From positions 124,001-188,000 of the forward strand of contig MCGE01000027.1 in NCBI GenBank assembly GCA_002105175.1: DNA of 64,000 nucleotides. Reading direction: 5' to 3'. A program made the position numbers and the translations under genes. Shown one piece after another: positions 1 through 12,874 of the stretch. The first letter of the stretch is position 1, and each line of letters opens with the position of its first letter. The stretch is from Absidia repens (Eukaryota > Mucoromycota > Mucoromycetes > Mucorales > Cunninghamellaceae). The notes beneath the pieces were generated by a model. The model saw only the letters and a program-made list of their open reading frames with translations, had not been told where the DNA came from and did not search any database.

Positions 1-375
1 TAAATGAAATCACTTGTACTATACAAGGAAGGATAGAGAGTACTGGGACATTTTTTCATTGAAGCAAGTAAAAAGAGGCATGTGTTATGCAAATATATAT
101 TCAAACTATGGACAAACTAACGCTAAACTATGCTAATGAGGCCCCCCCAAAAAAAATCAACTAAATGGTGGTCCAAAATCCAGAATCCAAAATGAAAGGG
201 TTTCCCCATGCATTTTATAATCCCTGAGGTGAAGACCCTTCTAAACTAGTACTGACACTAATCTAAGATCACCATAACCTCAAAAAGGCTAAATGATGAA
301 GAAAAAAAAAGAAGAGAGAGAGCGGGAAAATAAAAACAAACGAAAATAAATGTTCACGTGGGCGGGATTTGAAAG
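1..375 (+). repeat. Dispersed repeat, copy A (left end cut by window)
   Basis: This is the right-hand part of a repeat family that recurs at about 17155, 32530, 39640, 50150 and 56755. Shared landmarks in order are GGGACATTTTTTCATTGAAGCAA (near 47), an ACAAACTA block, AAATGAAAGGGTTTCCCCATGCA (near 190), ACCCTTCTAAACTAGT, a GA-rich stretch, and the terminal CACGTGGGCGGGATTTGA (355-372). Sequence after that end differs from copy to copy, so it marks the family boundary. There is no open frame of note. Confidence 0.75.
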
Positions 376-2167
376 CGTGGGGGTTTTTTTTGATCACTCC
401 ATGACGCAACTTCCATAATGCTTTTGTACAACCTTTCATTATAAAATATTGTAGTTTATCGCCCATCTGCTGTATAGTAGAATAATTTGCCATGCGCCTT
501 AGAATAGCTTGTCCCTTAGTATTCTTTACGTTATGTTTACTCTATTTACAATAAAAAAATATTTGTATGCTTTCCATGAACGACTTCAATGGGTTATGGC
601 ATACCATGTACATTGATATCACATAAAGAAATTCTTCAAATAGGACTGGTATACATTGCTATCATAGACGTTTAGTTCCAATGTCCAGGAACCTACACCC
701 ACCCACACTTCCTCCTCAGCCTCGAAAATCATTCCCCGTATTTCTCGACTTCATGATACATAGCACGAAGATAATAAAGACTATGGGTATCATAAAACAT
801 GGTACATGGGCGCGTGCAAACACCAACCCGCGACATCCAGCAGAAGTGTGAAAATATTGAAAGTGCTTTTTTTCTTAATTTGGGAGTGTAGAGACTCAAG
901 TCCTACCCTTTATTCACGACTTTGAAGATATAGTGCCCTATTTTATAATGATACCATAACAGAAAAGAAACATATCGTTAGTTATCAAGGTCGGATGCAC
1001 TAATTTTGAGCTGACAAATGGCATCCTTGATACTAGACTAAGATTTGTCACTGTCCTGCATGTCGTAGAAGTAGTGTTCTTCACCCAAAATATGTTGGGG
1101 TAGGTGTTTGAAATTTTAACTGGTGTTAAAAAACCAGGGGCAAAAAAAAAAAAAAAAATAGACTGGAAAGGTACGAATAATAATCCTTAAGAAGTCAGAG
1201 GCATGTATATCATTAAGTATGGTGGTGATATCTTTGTATTGCTTTTGATGACGCAGTTCTTATTACGCTATTTGTCTTCCCTGTCCTTGATATACATTAT
1301 TATGAACGTGTATCAACGTACATACCCTCTAATACCGAACATTGGTCCGTTCATTGATTAACCCTCTTTTTTTTAGAGCGGATCAACTGTATGTTTTTAA
1401 TTGTGAAGATTTTTCATCTATTTCCAATTCATTTTTCTCCATCGTCCACTCAAATGCCCTTCCCGTTCAGTAAAAACAGATTATCCAATATTGTACTACC
1501 CTTCTATAGTAAGTTTCAGTGGCAAAATATTCTGCCAAAAAAGAAAAGGATTCCGAAGAAAAAAAGGTGATCGGTACCATGACATTTTCGGGTGTATCTT
1601 GAAATAAAAATAAAAACAACCCACCCAACGTCTTTTCAAGGTCAGCCCTCGACAGACACACAAACAACAACAATAGCAGAAACAGAACAAATGAGATGTA
1701 CCATTCTGCTTCAGGTAGCTCCGCTGCGATGTTACACGCAAGTGGCACACGTATGCCTTTTTTTCTTAACATGCCTTGACAACCTACTCACAAAAATAAA
1801 CATGATAACAATCCAAGAAAAAAAAAACACAATACAAAGACAATAAACAGAAATAGATGATTTCAAAGTGACCTTTTTATGTACAATAAAAAAATAAGAA
1901 TAAACAAATGAATTAAAAAAATACAGTTTTCAAGGAATACAAGAATATGATATGAATAATAATAAAAAAAGGCATGACATAAATAAGGGGATGTAAGAGA
2001 GTGAGAGGGTGAGAGAGTGAGAGAAGAGGGGGGGGGTAGAGAGAGTGAGTGAGTGTGTGTGTGTGTGAGTGAGTGAGAGAAATTGAACTAGTAAAAAAAA
2101 AAAAAAAGGGGGGACCAGGGGAAAACTACGCTACCAGATGAAGATGTCGAACCTTGAGATCAGAGAA
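376..2167. other. Intergenic, no gene seen
   Basis: AT-rich sequence with stops in all frames. Open frames on either strand are short and low in complexity. A GA/GTGA-rich simple-sequence tract lies at about 1995-2080, just beyond the 3' end of the zinc-finger gene. Nothing here resembles a known protein or structural RNA. Confidence 0.6.
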
Positions 2168-2921
2168 TCAAGAGGAAGTTGCTTGAGGTGATTGTCGAAA
2201 CTGGTTCAGGGCGTCCAAAGCATCTAGTTCATCTTGAGTCAAACCGTCAAGACCTTGGCTGCAATCTTGTTGCTGTCGTTGAGCTTGGTGTTTCTTGGTG
2301 TTGTTTTGTTGTTCTTCGAAGGATCCCGACAATGAGACAGGGGACACTAATCCATTTTGGCTATGGTCACTTGAAGAAGGTGAAAAGTCCATATTGCCAG
2401 TATGTTGTTCATCACCGTGTGTATTTCTATTGCTATACCTAGGTTGTCGAGGTCCTACGCGGCCACCTTCCATGTAGACTTGCTGACCAAGTTCACTGTG
2501 TCTTACTTGGATGTTGACTTCTTCAGAATTGCCGTTTTTGGTTTTTGGTTTTTGATGAGTTTGAGCATGTTGTCGCATATTGTCAAATCGACTGAATTGT
2601 TTCGTGCAAGAAGGATATTCGCATTTGAATGGTTTCTAAAAAAAGAAAAAAGAAAAGCATGAGAAACAAGAAAATGAAAAGAGGAGAGGGGGAATTCGTA
2701 GGTCTTACTTCGCCCGTATGTTTCCTATAAGAGAAAAAGAAAGGTGAAGGTTATAACTAGGATCTTAGTTTTATATATGTAGTTCAGCTTCGCATGTACC
2801 TGATATGTCGAGCCAAGTGTTCGCTGCGGGAAAACACCATGTTGCAACCTCCAAAGCCGTCGCAGCGGAATTGCTTCAATCGTCGAAAGGTACGCTTTTT
2901 GGTTGGGACTTGAGATGGCAT
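2168..2921 (-). CDS. C2H2 zinc-finger protein (two fingers), likely transcription factor
   Basis: Exons (minus): 2800-2921, 2709-2724, 2168-2635; 201 residues. The middle exon is only 16 bp and encodes the RKHTGE linker joining the fingers, and frame is kept across both introns. Finger 1 (about residues 19-43) has C-x5-C and ends HLARHIRKH. Finger 2 follows KPFKC with C-x4-C-x12-H-x3-H (FSRFDNMRQHAQTH). This tandem pair with a TGEKPF linker is typical of fungal stress and nutrient regulators of the Msn2/Rgm1/Usv1 type, which bind short G-rich sites, so a nuclear DNA-binding role is inferred. The C-terminal 120 residues are Q/N/S-rich and end in an acidic segment (LTQDELDALDALNQF) that could be an activation patch. 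The chosen ATG gives only about 18 residues before finger 1, so a further upstream exon cannot be excluded. Confidence 0.85.
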
Positions 2922-3343
2922 TTTTTTATTCGAGTATATATAGAGTCAATGATAAGGTGATGATAGTTGATAAAGGTACTACAAATCGATGTGCAAAATA
3001 AACGTGTGTATAAAAACAAAGAGAAAAAGTGATTAAGCAGAAAAATAGAAAAAGTAAAAAAAAAAAAGGATAAGGAGAGAAAAGAAAGGGGGAATATAAC
3101 GAAAGGCAAAATAAATAAAAATGTGCGGAGGTTCAAATGGCCAGAAAAAATTTTCAGGCACAAAAAGGGGCGCGTGAGTTAAAAGGAGACAAAGGGGATG
3201 ATGTGCTGCACTGTATAATACTGGGGACCCACGTATTAAATCCATCAAACTTCCATATCGCCGAGTACTAATTGATGTCTATACAATTATAAGTAATATA
3301 AAGATCAATTAATTATCTGATATCCTGTTATTATTTTTTCAGG
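2922..3343. promoter_or_regulatory. Upstream region of the zinc-finger gene and 3' side of MAF1
   Basis: About 420 bp of AT-rich sequence. It must hold the promoter of the minus-strand zinc-finger gene and part of the 3' trailer of MAF1 is on its right edge. A-rich runs occur at 3057-3068. No clear TATA box or operator could be assigned. Confidence 0.4.
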
Positions 3344-4432
3344 TTACCTTGGTGTATCATGATCCATGCCAATATATATATCATCACCGTCATCATCATT
3401 GTCATTATCACCTTGATCCTCTTTCATACTAAGACAGCCAAATCAGATAAAACCAAACGATAAGCAAACCAAGATTCTTTTTTTTTTAATTCCACGTGCT
3501 GACTTTTATTTCATTTACCTGCTATTCACAGAGAAAAAAACCATCCGCTTCAGTTTCCGATTGAAAAAGAAGTAGTTCATAGACCATCTACAGTAATTCA
3601 CAGAATTAATACATGAAAAAAGTGATCAAAAGAGAGAATGAGTTAGAAAAACATCATGCATGAAAAATGAGTTCCTTGACACACTCGATTCCCTATTTTA
3701 TATTTCCCCACCTATCCACATTCTACTTACAAATACCCTTCTTCAACCATTGGATCATCATCAAAATCTGCAGTGTAGCTATATACGTCACATTCATTCA
3801 GTTCCACTAAATCATCCAAAGTATCCCACATTCTATCATACATATAACGTATTAAAAGTATACTAATGTAAGTCCTACAAGTTCCTGTTATGCAATACAC
3901 ACATTATTACGTATCATTACCTGTATCTGTTCACAATGTAATCATTTCCAAGGTTAAAGAGTGTGGTGTTAACTGAATTTATCACCATATCTACCGCTGG
4001 TTGCTTGTTGAATTGGTCAGGTCGTGCATCGCTGAAGTCGTTGTCAGGAAAAGCAGCATTCAGGGTAGCCAAAAGATAGAAGAAGGTTTTCCGAGGTGCT
4101 GATTCGTCTAGTCTTCCAAACGGTGATATAATGGGGAGATGATCATCTGGTGATATTGACCCGCTCATTACCATATTGTACTTGTTTTCCATATGCTTGA
4201 AGAGTTTCTTGTCCGAACCAGCACTTTTGCCTGTAGAGGGTTCCAAAAAATATATGATAATAGTTGAGTGAATACAAGAGCAAAAAGAAATATATCAGAC
4301 ACATAAGAGAGGATGGATGCCATGATACTTACAAGAATAAGCTTCGACTCTACCGGTCAATTGAGCTTCGGCACTTTCCCATTCAAACACAGAATTTAGT
4401 AAGTCGAGTGAGTCCACTTGTAAGAATTTCAT
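3344..4432 (-). CDS. MAF1: Maf1, repressor of RNA polymerase III
   Basis: Exons (minus): 4333-4432, 3921-4230, 3731-3832, 3519-3587, 3344-3428; 221 residues, close to the family's usual length. Maf1 is the nutrient- and TOR-controlled repressor that binds RNA polymerase III and Brf1. Recognised blocks are the N-terminal MKFLQVDSLDLLNSVFEW, then TGRVEAYSCK, a phospho-regulated Ser-rich linker, the core TFFYLLATLNAAFPDNDFS, VINSVNTTLFNLG, DVYSYTADFDDDPMVEEG and WSMNYFFFNRKLKRMVFF. The last exon is an acidic D/N-rich tail, as in other fungal Maf1. The ATG was chosen because the conserved family start lies immediately at it. All four splice joins keep frame through conserved blocks. I am confident of the family. 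Confidence 0.97.
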
Positions 4433-5182
4433 TTGTTGTAAAAAGAGTGTAGGATGCAATTGGTCTTTGAAGTTTCTTTTCGTTTTTGCTTCTATAGTTT
4501 CAAAAAGGACAGGATAACCGAAAGAAGAATAGAAGGAAAAGACAAGCGAAACAACCCCAGTGAAAGACCAGAACCGAGCGGACATTTAAATTGGTCCATC
4601 TCTTTGTGAATTTTTGGTTTGACATGACCAACATCTACACACACCTGGAATGCATCTACATCTAATTTCGTCCTTCGTATAATTAACGTGCCATATAAGA
4701 TCACGCCATTGGCCCCGTTTTGATTTTCACCTTTTTGCAAGATGAATGAATCATTTCTATGAAGATATTTTTTTTATTCTGACTGTACAACCTGTTTCAT
4801 TATATATGTAGCCTGATGTTTCCGGATCACTACGGTAAATGATTTCATCTGGACATGACCCCTTTTGTCGAATAAAGAGACGGCGAATACATGCCTGGAA
4901 ATGTCGTCAACTCAATTATTGTTACACAATCTCCTTCACACACATGAATTCAAAAAATAGAAGACGGATAGTAGGCGTTAAGTACCATTATTTTTCTGAG
5001 ACACCCATGAATCCATAGAATAATAAAAATAAGGCGGATAGTAGGCTTCTAATCATCAGCAGATAAGTCAAAATAACAAAAATAAACATAGACACAAAAA
5101 TATCCCATTTTATTCAACATATATAACCGAATAATAAACAACAATAATTAACAGCTACATAAAAAACTAAGACAAAACTAAA
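4433..5182. other. Intergenic between MAF1 start and UBR1 end
   Basis: This holds the MAF1 promoter on the left and UBR1 3' trailer on the right. A minus-strand AATAAA (5109-5114) lies about 70 bp beyond the UBR1 stop. Two imperfect direct repeats sharing GGATAGTAGGC occur near 4965 and 5036. No coding signal was seen. Confidence 0.5.
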
Positions 5183-8100
5183 CTAAAGAGTAGTCCATCC
5201 ACCAATATCATAAGTGGCTTCAATTTGACGGGCAACGTAGATCGGTATATTATGCTGTAACCATAGCTTTCGGATTTCGGAATAGCGTTTTGTGTTCAAA
5301 TATTGAGGTCGCCCACGTCGTAAACCTTGGTCCACTTCACCATGAGTATCCAAGTAGGGAGCATTCATAAACCATCCGTTACCATTATGGAGTAGTACCA
5401 GCACACACCGTTTCACCGATAAGAATATACCTATATCACCGCCGCATCTAATAAAAAAATTGTTAATGATGTTTGCCCAATGCACCCCTCCATAAAATAA
5501 ATCCCCATAAAAAAAAAAAAAAAAAAAAAAACCCCCCACTTACTCCAATGTATGAAGATTGCATTCTCCTTCTTCGTCTTCTGAGCAACAGAAGCTTTGA
5601 CAGCAGACGAAGGTACCACAGAATAAACAAAGAGCAGGATCGCTTGGCACTGTTCCACATTTTTGGCACACACGTTGTAAACTTTCATCAAACAATCGGT
5701 CCAATCGGGAAGGTAAAGGCACCAGATACAGTGGAGTTGGCAAATCCAGTATAATACGGAAAGATGTAGATTCGTTGGAGGACCCACCCATGACCATCGA
5801 TGATTCAGCCGGGTTCATACCAGGTGGGTTTGTTGCAGAAAGCGTCGCTTTGGCAATTTCTTGAAGCTGGGTCTTTTTGTTGACCTCCCGCACATGCTGA
5901 TAACACCACTGTTGCACTAATTTTTCTTGATCTTTGCTGTAAGTACATTGGTCCTTCTCGACAACGTTCATCAAGAGATCCACCCATGATGGCAAGCGTA
6001 ACAAGCGCAAAAGACGTTCCAGTTCGCTGTCTTGATGTGCACCTTCCTCCATCATTCCAGTTTCGTCTGCTGTTGATTCTTCAGGCAAAGCAATCAATCC
6101 AAATTTGGTGATCAGCAAAAGCAACGTTCGACGTAAAAACGGAAGTACAAATGATTGAGCGAGTCGTGAAAGAATACCCATGTCCATTGTATTGATGCTA
6201 TCCTTTGTAAGCCTTTGATGCCCTGGTTGAGGTGATGATGAAGAAGTCGATAACACATTTGTCGAGGATGGTGATGGTTGGATATTTTCAAACACCAAGC
6301 CAACAAAGCCCGCCATGGCACTTTTTTCTTGCTCGCTAGCCATCACTTGTTGGTCAGAGAAAGTGTCAGCATGGTAGTATTGTTCCCTGCTTTCAAGTAG
6401 TGCGACAACTGTCTTTGTAACTTCAGCCAAAAAGAGTACCCGAATCAAAGGATAGACCTCCATTTGAGTAGTAGGCACCATATGTAATAAGAGTTCCACT
6501 AGTACCATGAAGGGATCGTCTTCCAGCAGAGGTACATTTTCATACATTGTCAATCGTTCCTGCTCTTGTTGCTGCTGTTGCTGCTGTTGTTGTAATGAAG
6601 GCAAAGAGAAGGTTGAGAGGTCATCCACTGCAGCATCCGTAAAAATCTGTTTCAATCGCCCAAGCGCCAATACATGCACCCTATTGTGAATTGCAGAGGA
6701 TGAAGAGCCCGGTGTTGAAGTTGTAGGTAGATCCGATTGGCACATCAGAGTTGTGTAAGCATTGACAGTATCACCCAAGATTCGGAGAAGCATTTGCGTT
6801 TGAGGGGGTATTTGATCGAAAACAGTTCCTGAATAGTCGCTGCCGTCGCTCATATCATTAACTGATCGAGTTTTTGGTAATCCTCTTGCTGCAATTTCAA
6901 CGCCATTGATAGTGTAACCAAACAATCCCCATAAGAGGTCCACATTCTTTGCCGTTGCTGATAGTTCCTTGGCTGCCTCGTCTCCACAGACTTCATGATG
7001 AATGATCGACAAAATATCCAATAGTCGTGAGTATGATTTTTTGATCGCTGACATGTTGGGAACTGCCGAACTGTGAAGAATATCATTATCAAAAGGCCCT
7101 AAAGCGCCGTTGGGTGGTAGATTGGTATTCGGTGTTGTGGAGAGGATTGACGAAGAAGATTCATCTTGTTGCTGTTGTTGCTGCTGTTGAGATGATGATG
7201 GTGATGCCGGATCCAATGGTGACGATAATGAGAAAGACAAACTAGTCGATCCAGTCCCTCGTCGAGTCGTCCGATCTTCACCAACAAGCCAAGTAGCAAG
7301 CGTTTCCTTCAACTTGCTGGCACCGCTGCTGCGTCGTCCTGGATTGAATACTGGCCGAGCTCGACCAATGATTTGCTTGAGCGATTGAATGTGAGTATAT
7401 CCACCAGAGTGTATAAAGTTTGCATACGCCATGTCATTTGCATTTGTAAGAGGGCCCAATGACGATTCTTTTTTCCCTTTCCAAAACAGAGGTAACAGAG
7501 CATTTCCAAGGGATTTACATAGGGGACACATGAATTCTTTCCGGCTTCGATTTTCAGGGTGATTTCTAGTCAGTTGCGTTGAATGGCGAGAATCGATTGA
7601 AGTACAATATACGTCAAAGCACTTGATATGCATCAGATGACCACAGGAGGAGGCATACAATCCAGTCTTGTGAAGCTGAGAGGGAAATCCGGGTATCGTC
7701 GAATTATCGTCAGGTAGAACTTGCTGATCAGGCCATTGGCTATCGAGATTCGGACCCATTGCTAAAGCATCTTTGAATATCTTGTCGCTTTCCATCGGAG
7801 TTTCACGCATAATATTGGAGGTTTGGAATAGACCGAGCAGACCATATGGGGATGATCGTTCATGCACATCTTCTTGACAAACAATACATGTACCGACCGG
7901 GTAGGCACAGAAGCGATGCACCGTGTTCTTGTCGTCATCATCAGCATCAGAATTTTGTTGAGCAAAGTTTGGTTGATCATCCATGTCGTCACCTTCATCG
8001 TCATAAAGTCCTTCGTTGTTTTCCATGAATTGCGATTGAGCCTGAGCAAATTGAGCCATAATCTTCATTTGTCGTTCCCGCGCTGCCTGTTTTTTTCTTT

Positions 8101-11100
8101 CGTATTCTGAGACTTCGCCTTCGCCATCATCTATAGCTGTGGATTGTGAAGGCACGGTACTGTTCTTGTTCCGCCACTGTTGGACCGCATTTCGGCTCAT
8201 ATCAAACCCTTGTGTTTCAAGCATTTGGAAGATCCAGTCAAATCGTCCATGTACTTCCTTGTATTGATCGTCTTCACGAAGGAGAGTCATAATGTCGAAT
8301 AAACTCAAGTCCTGCACCACATCGTCGCTGCTGAAAGAATAGCATTGTTCGAATACATGTCGGTAAAATCCATCTTCCTTGCTGATACGATGATTGTTGT
8401 CCATAAGTGCCAACATTATCAAATGCAGAGATTGATCCAGGATAGTATCACTATTATGGCTTTTTCCACGGTCATTCCAAAGAGCATAGGCTAATATCTG
8501 CACCATAACAGGAGTGTGTAAGATAGAACCCAAATACTTGAAGGGACCATTGGTGATCTGACCAATTTTGGGAAGTACAAAGAACGCATCGTCTGGCTTG
8601 TCAGGATTCGTCTTTTTCCACCGGGCCTTGAGTACATTTTCCACCTCTTCACGATTGTTGCGACTATAATGCCAAAAGTACGTGTCGACTTCATCATAAC
8701 ATTCGTCTTTGAGTTCATATCGACCATGATCATGTATACCATCGGGTGCCCTGAAGTTTGCCACTTGAGAAAGCATTGCGTCAAAGTCGGGATGTTCTGT
8801 GAGTCGTTCAGGGATCCGCTTAGTAAGTTCAGAGTAAGAAGACAGTCCCAGACAAAGGTTGTGGATAATTTCCCGTCGAATTTTGTCTTGAATCGATGCC
8901 CCAAGGATGTTGCTGTGTTCACATATACAGACAATCAACACGTTCAAGATTTCTTCCGCCATAAACACCGTTTGAATACTGTCATATTGCTCATGTTTGG
9001 TGATGCCTTGGAACCAATTGACTAGGTCGAAGCGATCCATCAAAGTTGCCAGTAATATATTGGAGCCAACTGTCACAAATCCAAGTTGCAAGAGGAAGAT
9101 GTCAGCATCATAGGTATTTTCCCTGAGAGAAATTTCTCGGTAGTGATGAGCCTAAATTCCAAATAAATGAGAAGAAAAAGTAGAAAATTAGTATTTTCCA
9201 GAAAAAAAAGCCAAACCATAGACCGCATACCTGAGTTCGAAGGCCATATCCATTGCGTACCCAAACGCCGGCACGGATTTGAGAAGAAAAGACGATAGTC
9301 CTAATAGGGTAATCCAGGATTGGGAGCAATGCATCAGGAGCCGCCATTTGTCCATCGGACGAGGAGAATAATGAGATTGCTTCATAGAACCCGTTGCTCC
9401 AGCCAGCATCTTTCAAAACATCGTCGCCTAAAATATGTGCATGTTCCAATAAACCAGCTAAAAGCCAATGAAGAGGATGATGAAAGGAGACAGGTTGAGT
9501 TGTCACACTGTAGTCGATGACTTGAAGAGGGGCCATATTTGGAAGTGCAATTGTGTGGTGTGTATGCGATTGAATACCAGAGATATAAATCGTCGGTGCT
9601 GTCTTTGGTTTTCCAGTTGTTGCATCAACTTCTTCTGTAGTTGTCGAGCCTTCGATATCAGTCCCCCAGTCCACAATTTTCTTGAGTACACGAGCAAGAG
9701 CACGCACCAACACCTTGCTTGCCAAGACCCGTTGTCCATGGGATTCCAATGGGAGAGTCCCAAAACAGTCGGCAAACTGTCGACAACATTTGGCGATTTG
9801 GAGTGTCACATTGAAGGCATTCACCCATATTTCCGATTCATATTCCACGTGAGTATCCCGTTGGCACACCTGAGCGTTCATTCCTTGGAAGAGACTGATT
9901 AAATCGATATATTGGCGGAGATAGAGTGGGTCTTCAGCCAGCACCTGTTTGATCATGGTCACATTCATTATGTAGCGCAAATCATGGAATGCATTGAAGT
10001 AACGGCGGGTACGAAAGGCACGCGATTCACAATTGATCCTAGATGGCAATCGAGCACGGTCAGAAGGCAGAAGTAAACCAAGATGATCCGTCAAAAAGAA
10101 TGCTGTCAAGGTAGAGCAGATCAAGCCAAAGAAGTAATAGTCATTCACCAGTAAATCAGATACAGATGGCACAGTCAAAAGTTGTACAGAGAAGAGGATG
10201 ATTGAGTTTTCAGGTTCCCGATCTTTCAGCAAGAAGGACTCCGCCAAACGAGCATAGTTCCTAGTGAGACGTTTTCCTACAACAACAAAAACAAAAAAAG
10301 TTTATGTTAATATATATATTCTCTGTCACGCTTTCTCCATATCTTCCCTTCACCCTGCTCACTGTATTTTTCCTTACCAAGAATTTTCTTGTACATAGGC
10401 ATTGACGCCAAAGACGCAATATACAATTCCCTCAAAGAGATTCGAATTTCTTTCCAGAGCTTGAGATCATATAACATGAAGTAGTCGATTCGCAATTTTT
10501 CTTCAAATTCCTTCTGCATGTTTTTGGCGGTCACGATTGTTTCTTGTGGGATTGTCACTGGTTTCTTGCCATCCACAACGCTGATAGAATGAGGGTCGAG
10601 AGAATCACCAAAGGCATCTTCTTCAATTCGTAGGCCTTGATATTCACGCACCATTGCTGCAGGATCCCAATCAATAGTAGCCACGTCACATTGATTTCTG
10701 TATACCACTGGACTAGATGATGTTGAAGCCGGAGAGCCTACTTTAAATTGCGATTGATATTGACTAAATCCATCAGGCTCAAACATATCCACATCTTCAT
10801 TTCCAACGTTTGTCATCACTGCTGTAGGTGTTGTTGTAGCTGTCACGGTTGTTGCTGGCGTAGTGTTGGCTGGAGGCTCCATATCAAGATCAACTATAAT
10901 GGGGAATTCATCACCACCATTGGGAGCGCCACCACCATTTTCGGCACCTACTCTGATTCCAGTCTGCACCACATCTATCACATCAGACACATTTCGGCTT
11001 GTACGAGATCCAGTAGTGAGTATGGCTAGAGGCAGACGTAATTCCCATTCAGCACAGAGTTCTCGACATAAAATATTTCGCACCAAAGCATCACCACCAG

Positions 11101-12681
11101 ACACTTGAGAGAAGAAGCGGACTTGGCCCGTAACGAGTTCTTTCATCCATTCTACCAATACACCACATACTTGTTCACGGAATGTCGATCGCGCTGGTCG
11201 AATGGTAACACCCAAATTGATGGCAGCAAGAGGGGCGGCAATTTTTCGCAATTCATCGACATTGCTAGACAGTGCAATCACTTCACGACCCTGCCCGCAG
11301 TAATGATAATAATAAACAAATTGTAAAAGTCAGTGTCTGTTCCACACTACCATTTCACATTGAAAAAGCACTTACATGTACATGGATCACATCAACAATT
11401 CGTTTTGCTTTTTCCCATTTGTAGCCAGTAGCAGACATGATAGATTCCAATACATGAGAGAACGCATGAGCTTCATCATTCCAAGCAATACAGGCGTAGA
11501 GTTCATCAGGGTTGTCGCGATTTTTGTTCGTGTCGTCCATATAATTTTGATTATAAGCCCAATCCACTTTAGTTTTGTCGGTGACATCTGAGGTTTCCCT
11601 GTCCATATCCACATCTTCTTCGACAATTGCTTTTGTATCATTGTTTTCAAGAACAGGTTGTTTCAGTATATCATCCATGTTGCTGTCATTGTTGTTGCTG
11701 TCTTTTTGTACGCTACTTCCATTTTCATCATTACTGTTGTAGTTGTTGGTCGTCTTTCCATCCAAATCCCAGCGAATACCCATACGCTCCAGCACTGCTT
11801 GTTCTTGACGGTTTTCTTTGATGACTTCTTCGGTAGATGATGGTAAAGCCACTTCATCAGGAGCGAGGGCGAATGTATCCAACAAAAAGTCCAATATAAC
11901 GGCAATAGTGTTGTGTATAGGCTTCGTCAAATGAGGTTCCACGTCAAAGATCGGTGATTGAGGATACTGATGAACGTCTGAGTGTACTTTACATTGAAGA
12001 GGTACCTTCCACGCTTCATGATCTCCACAGTCGCAACAACCACCAGAACCAGGACTTATAGAGAATAAGACATCGTGACCATCGTGATCAGTAGCATGAA
12101 AGCAAGTAGAGCAAAAAACACACGTTTCATCTAGACCACAATTCCTATAATGTAAACGTAAAAAAAGAAAGAGCGTGAGATGATACTGTCAACGTAATCC
12201 AGTCTTTTGCGTATACGTATGTGTATGTATTTCTATTAACCTTTCACGTCATATTATTATTATTTTTCTTGTATCTATTCCGTACATACCTGCATCGATA
12301 GACTGGTTCACCTTTACGGAATACATGTCCACATTGTCTTCCACGTTGACTTGATAAATCTGGTTGCGGGATAAAACCATTACTGTGCCACGAAGGTTGA
12401 TGATCTGTGTCCATAGGGTGATCTTTATCCTCATCAGAAGTCGTCAAGCGAGCCAAGGATTGCTGATAGTCATCGTTAGAGGCAAAGAAGTATTGAAGCA
12501 TTCTACGTTGATCATGTTCCCAAAGAGACTCGTAGCACTGAGTGAGTATATGGCGTTTTGCTTCTGGGGTCAGGCGGCATTGGAAGAGGGCAGGCGATTG
12601 CCATAGGTATTCAGAGAGTGAGCGTGGTGTAGTCCATGGTCTTTCAGGTATTTTTGTTGATGAAGTACTACTTTCTGCCAT
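5183..12681 (-). CDS. UBR1: Ubr1-type E3 ubiquitin ligase (N-recognin)
   Basis: Exons (minus): 12290-12681, 11376-12144, 10378-11290, 9231-10276, 5544-9151, 5183-5447; 2,330 residues, longer than yeast Ubr1 (about 1,950). N-recognins bind destabilising N-terminal residues and ubiquitinate the protein for the proteasome. Domains: the UBR box (about 113-185) splits over exons 1-2, with CGHVFRKGEPVYRC then CGLDETCVFCSTCFH and CCDCGDHEAW; a ClpS-like N-domain (about 335-420, ELYACIAWNDEAHAF and GREVIAL) for bulky type-2 N-ends; a RING-H2 finger (about 1453-1590, CIVCQEDVHE to FMCPLCKSLGNALLPLFW); and the C-terminal autoinhibitory domain ending DIGGWTTL. Poly-Gln tracts of 8 and 9 residues sit near 1698 and 1900 between RING and C-terminus. 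The start fits the short leader before the UBR box. The protein acts in cytosol and nucleus with an E2 of the Rad6 type (family knowledge). Confidence 0.97.
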
Positions 12682-12725
12682 GAACTAAAATAAATAAAAA
12701 TAATAGATGGGTTGTAGAAAAAGTT

Positions 12726-12766
<41 letters not shown>

Positions 12767-12874
12767 AGACAAGTGTGTGTGTGGTATCGGGGCTTTAATA
12801 TGAAGAATAAAAATTAAGTCGAAGGAAAGACTAATACTAGCTGTAAGGCAATGCTATACTACAGGAGTGTGTGG
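12682..12874. repeat. Gene gap with a poly-A tract of about 36 bp
   Basis: The 193-bp gap between the UBR1 start and the RnpA-like stop, both on the minus strand, contains an uninterrupted A run at about 12728-12764 (poly-T on the transcribed strand). It must include the UBR1 promoter; such poly(dA:dT) runs are commonly nucleosome-poor promoter elements (inference). Confidence 0.6.

Noticed and set aside
1467..1846. Overlapping 80-100 residue frames on both strands
   Set aside because: Composition is dominated by F, L, K and T from A/T-rich sequence, with no splice partners or family likeness.
9108..9230. Extension of a UBR1 exon past GLRTQ to a stop near 9108
   Set aside because: It is intron read-through; conserved Ubr1 text resumes after the acceptor at 9152 (AHHYREISLRE).
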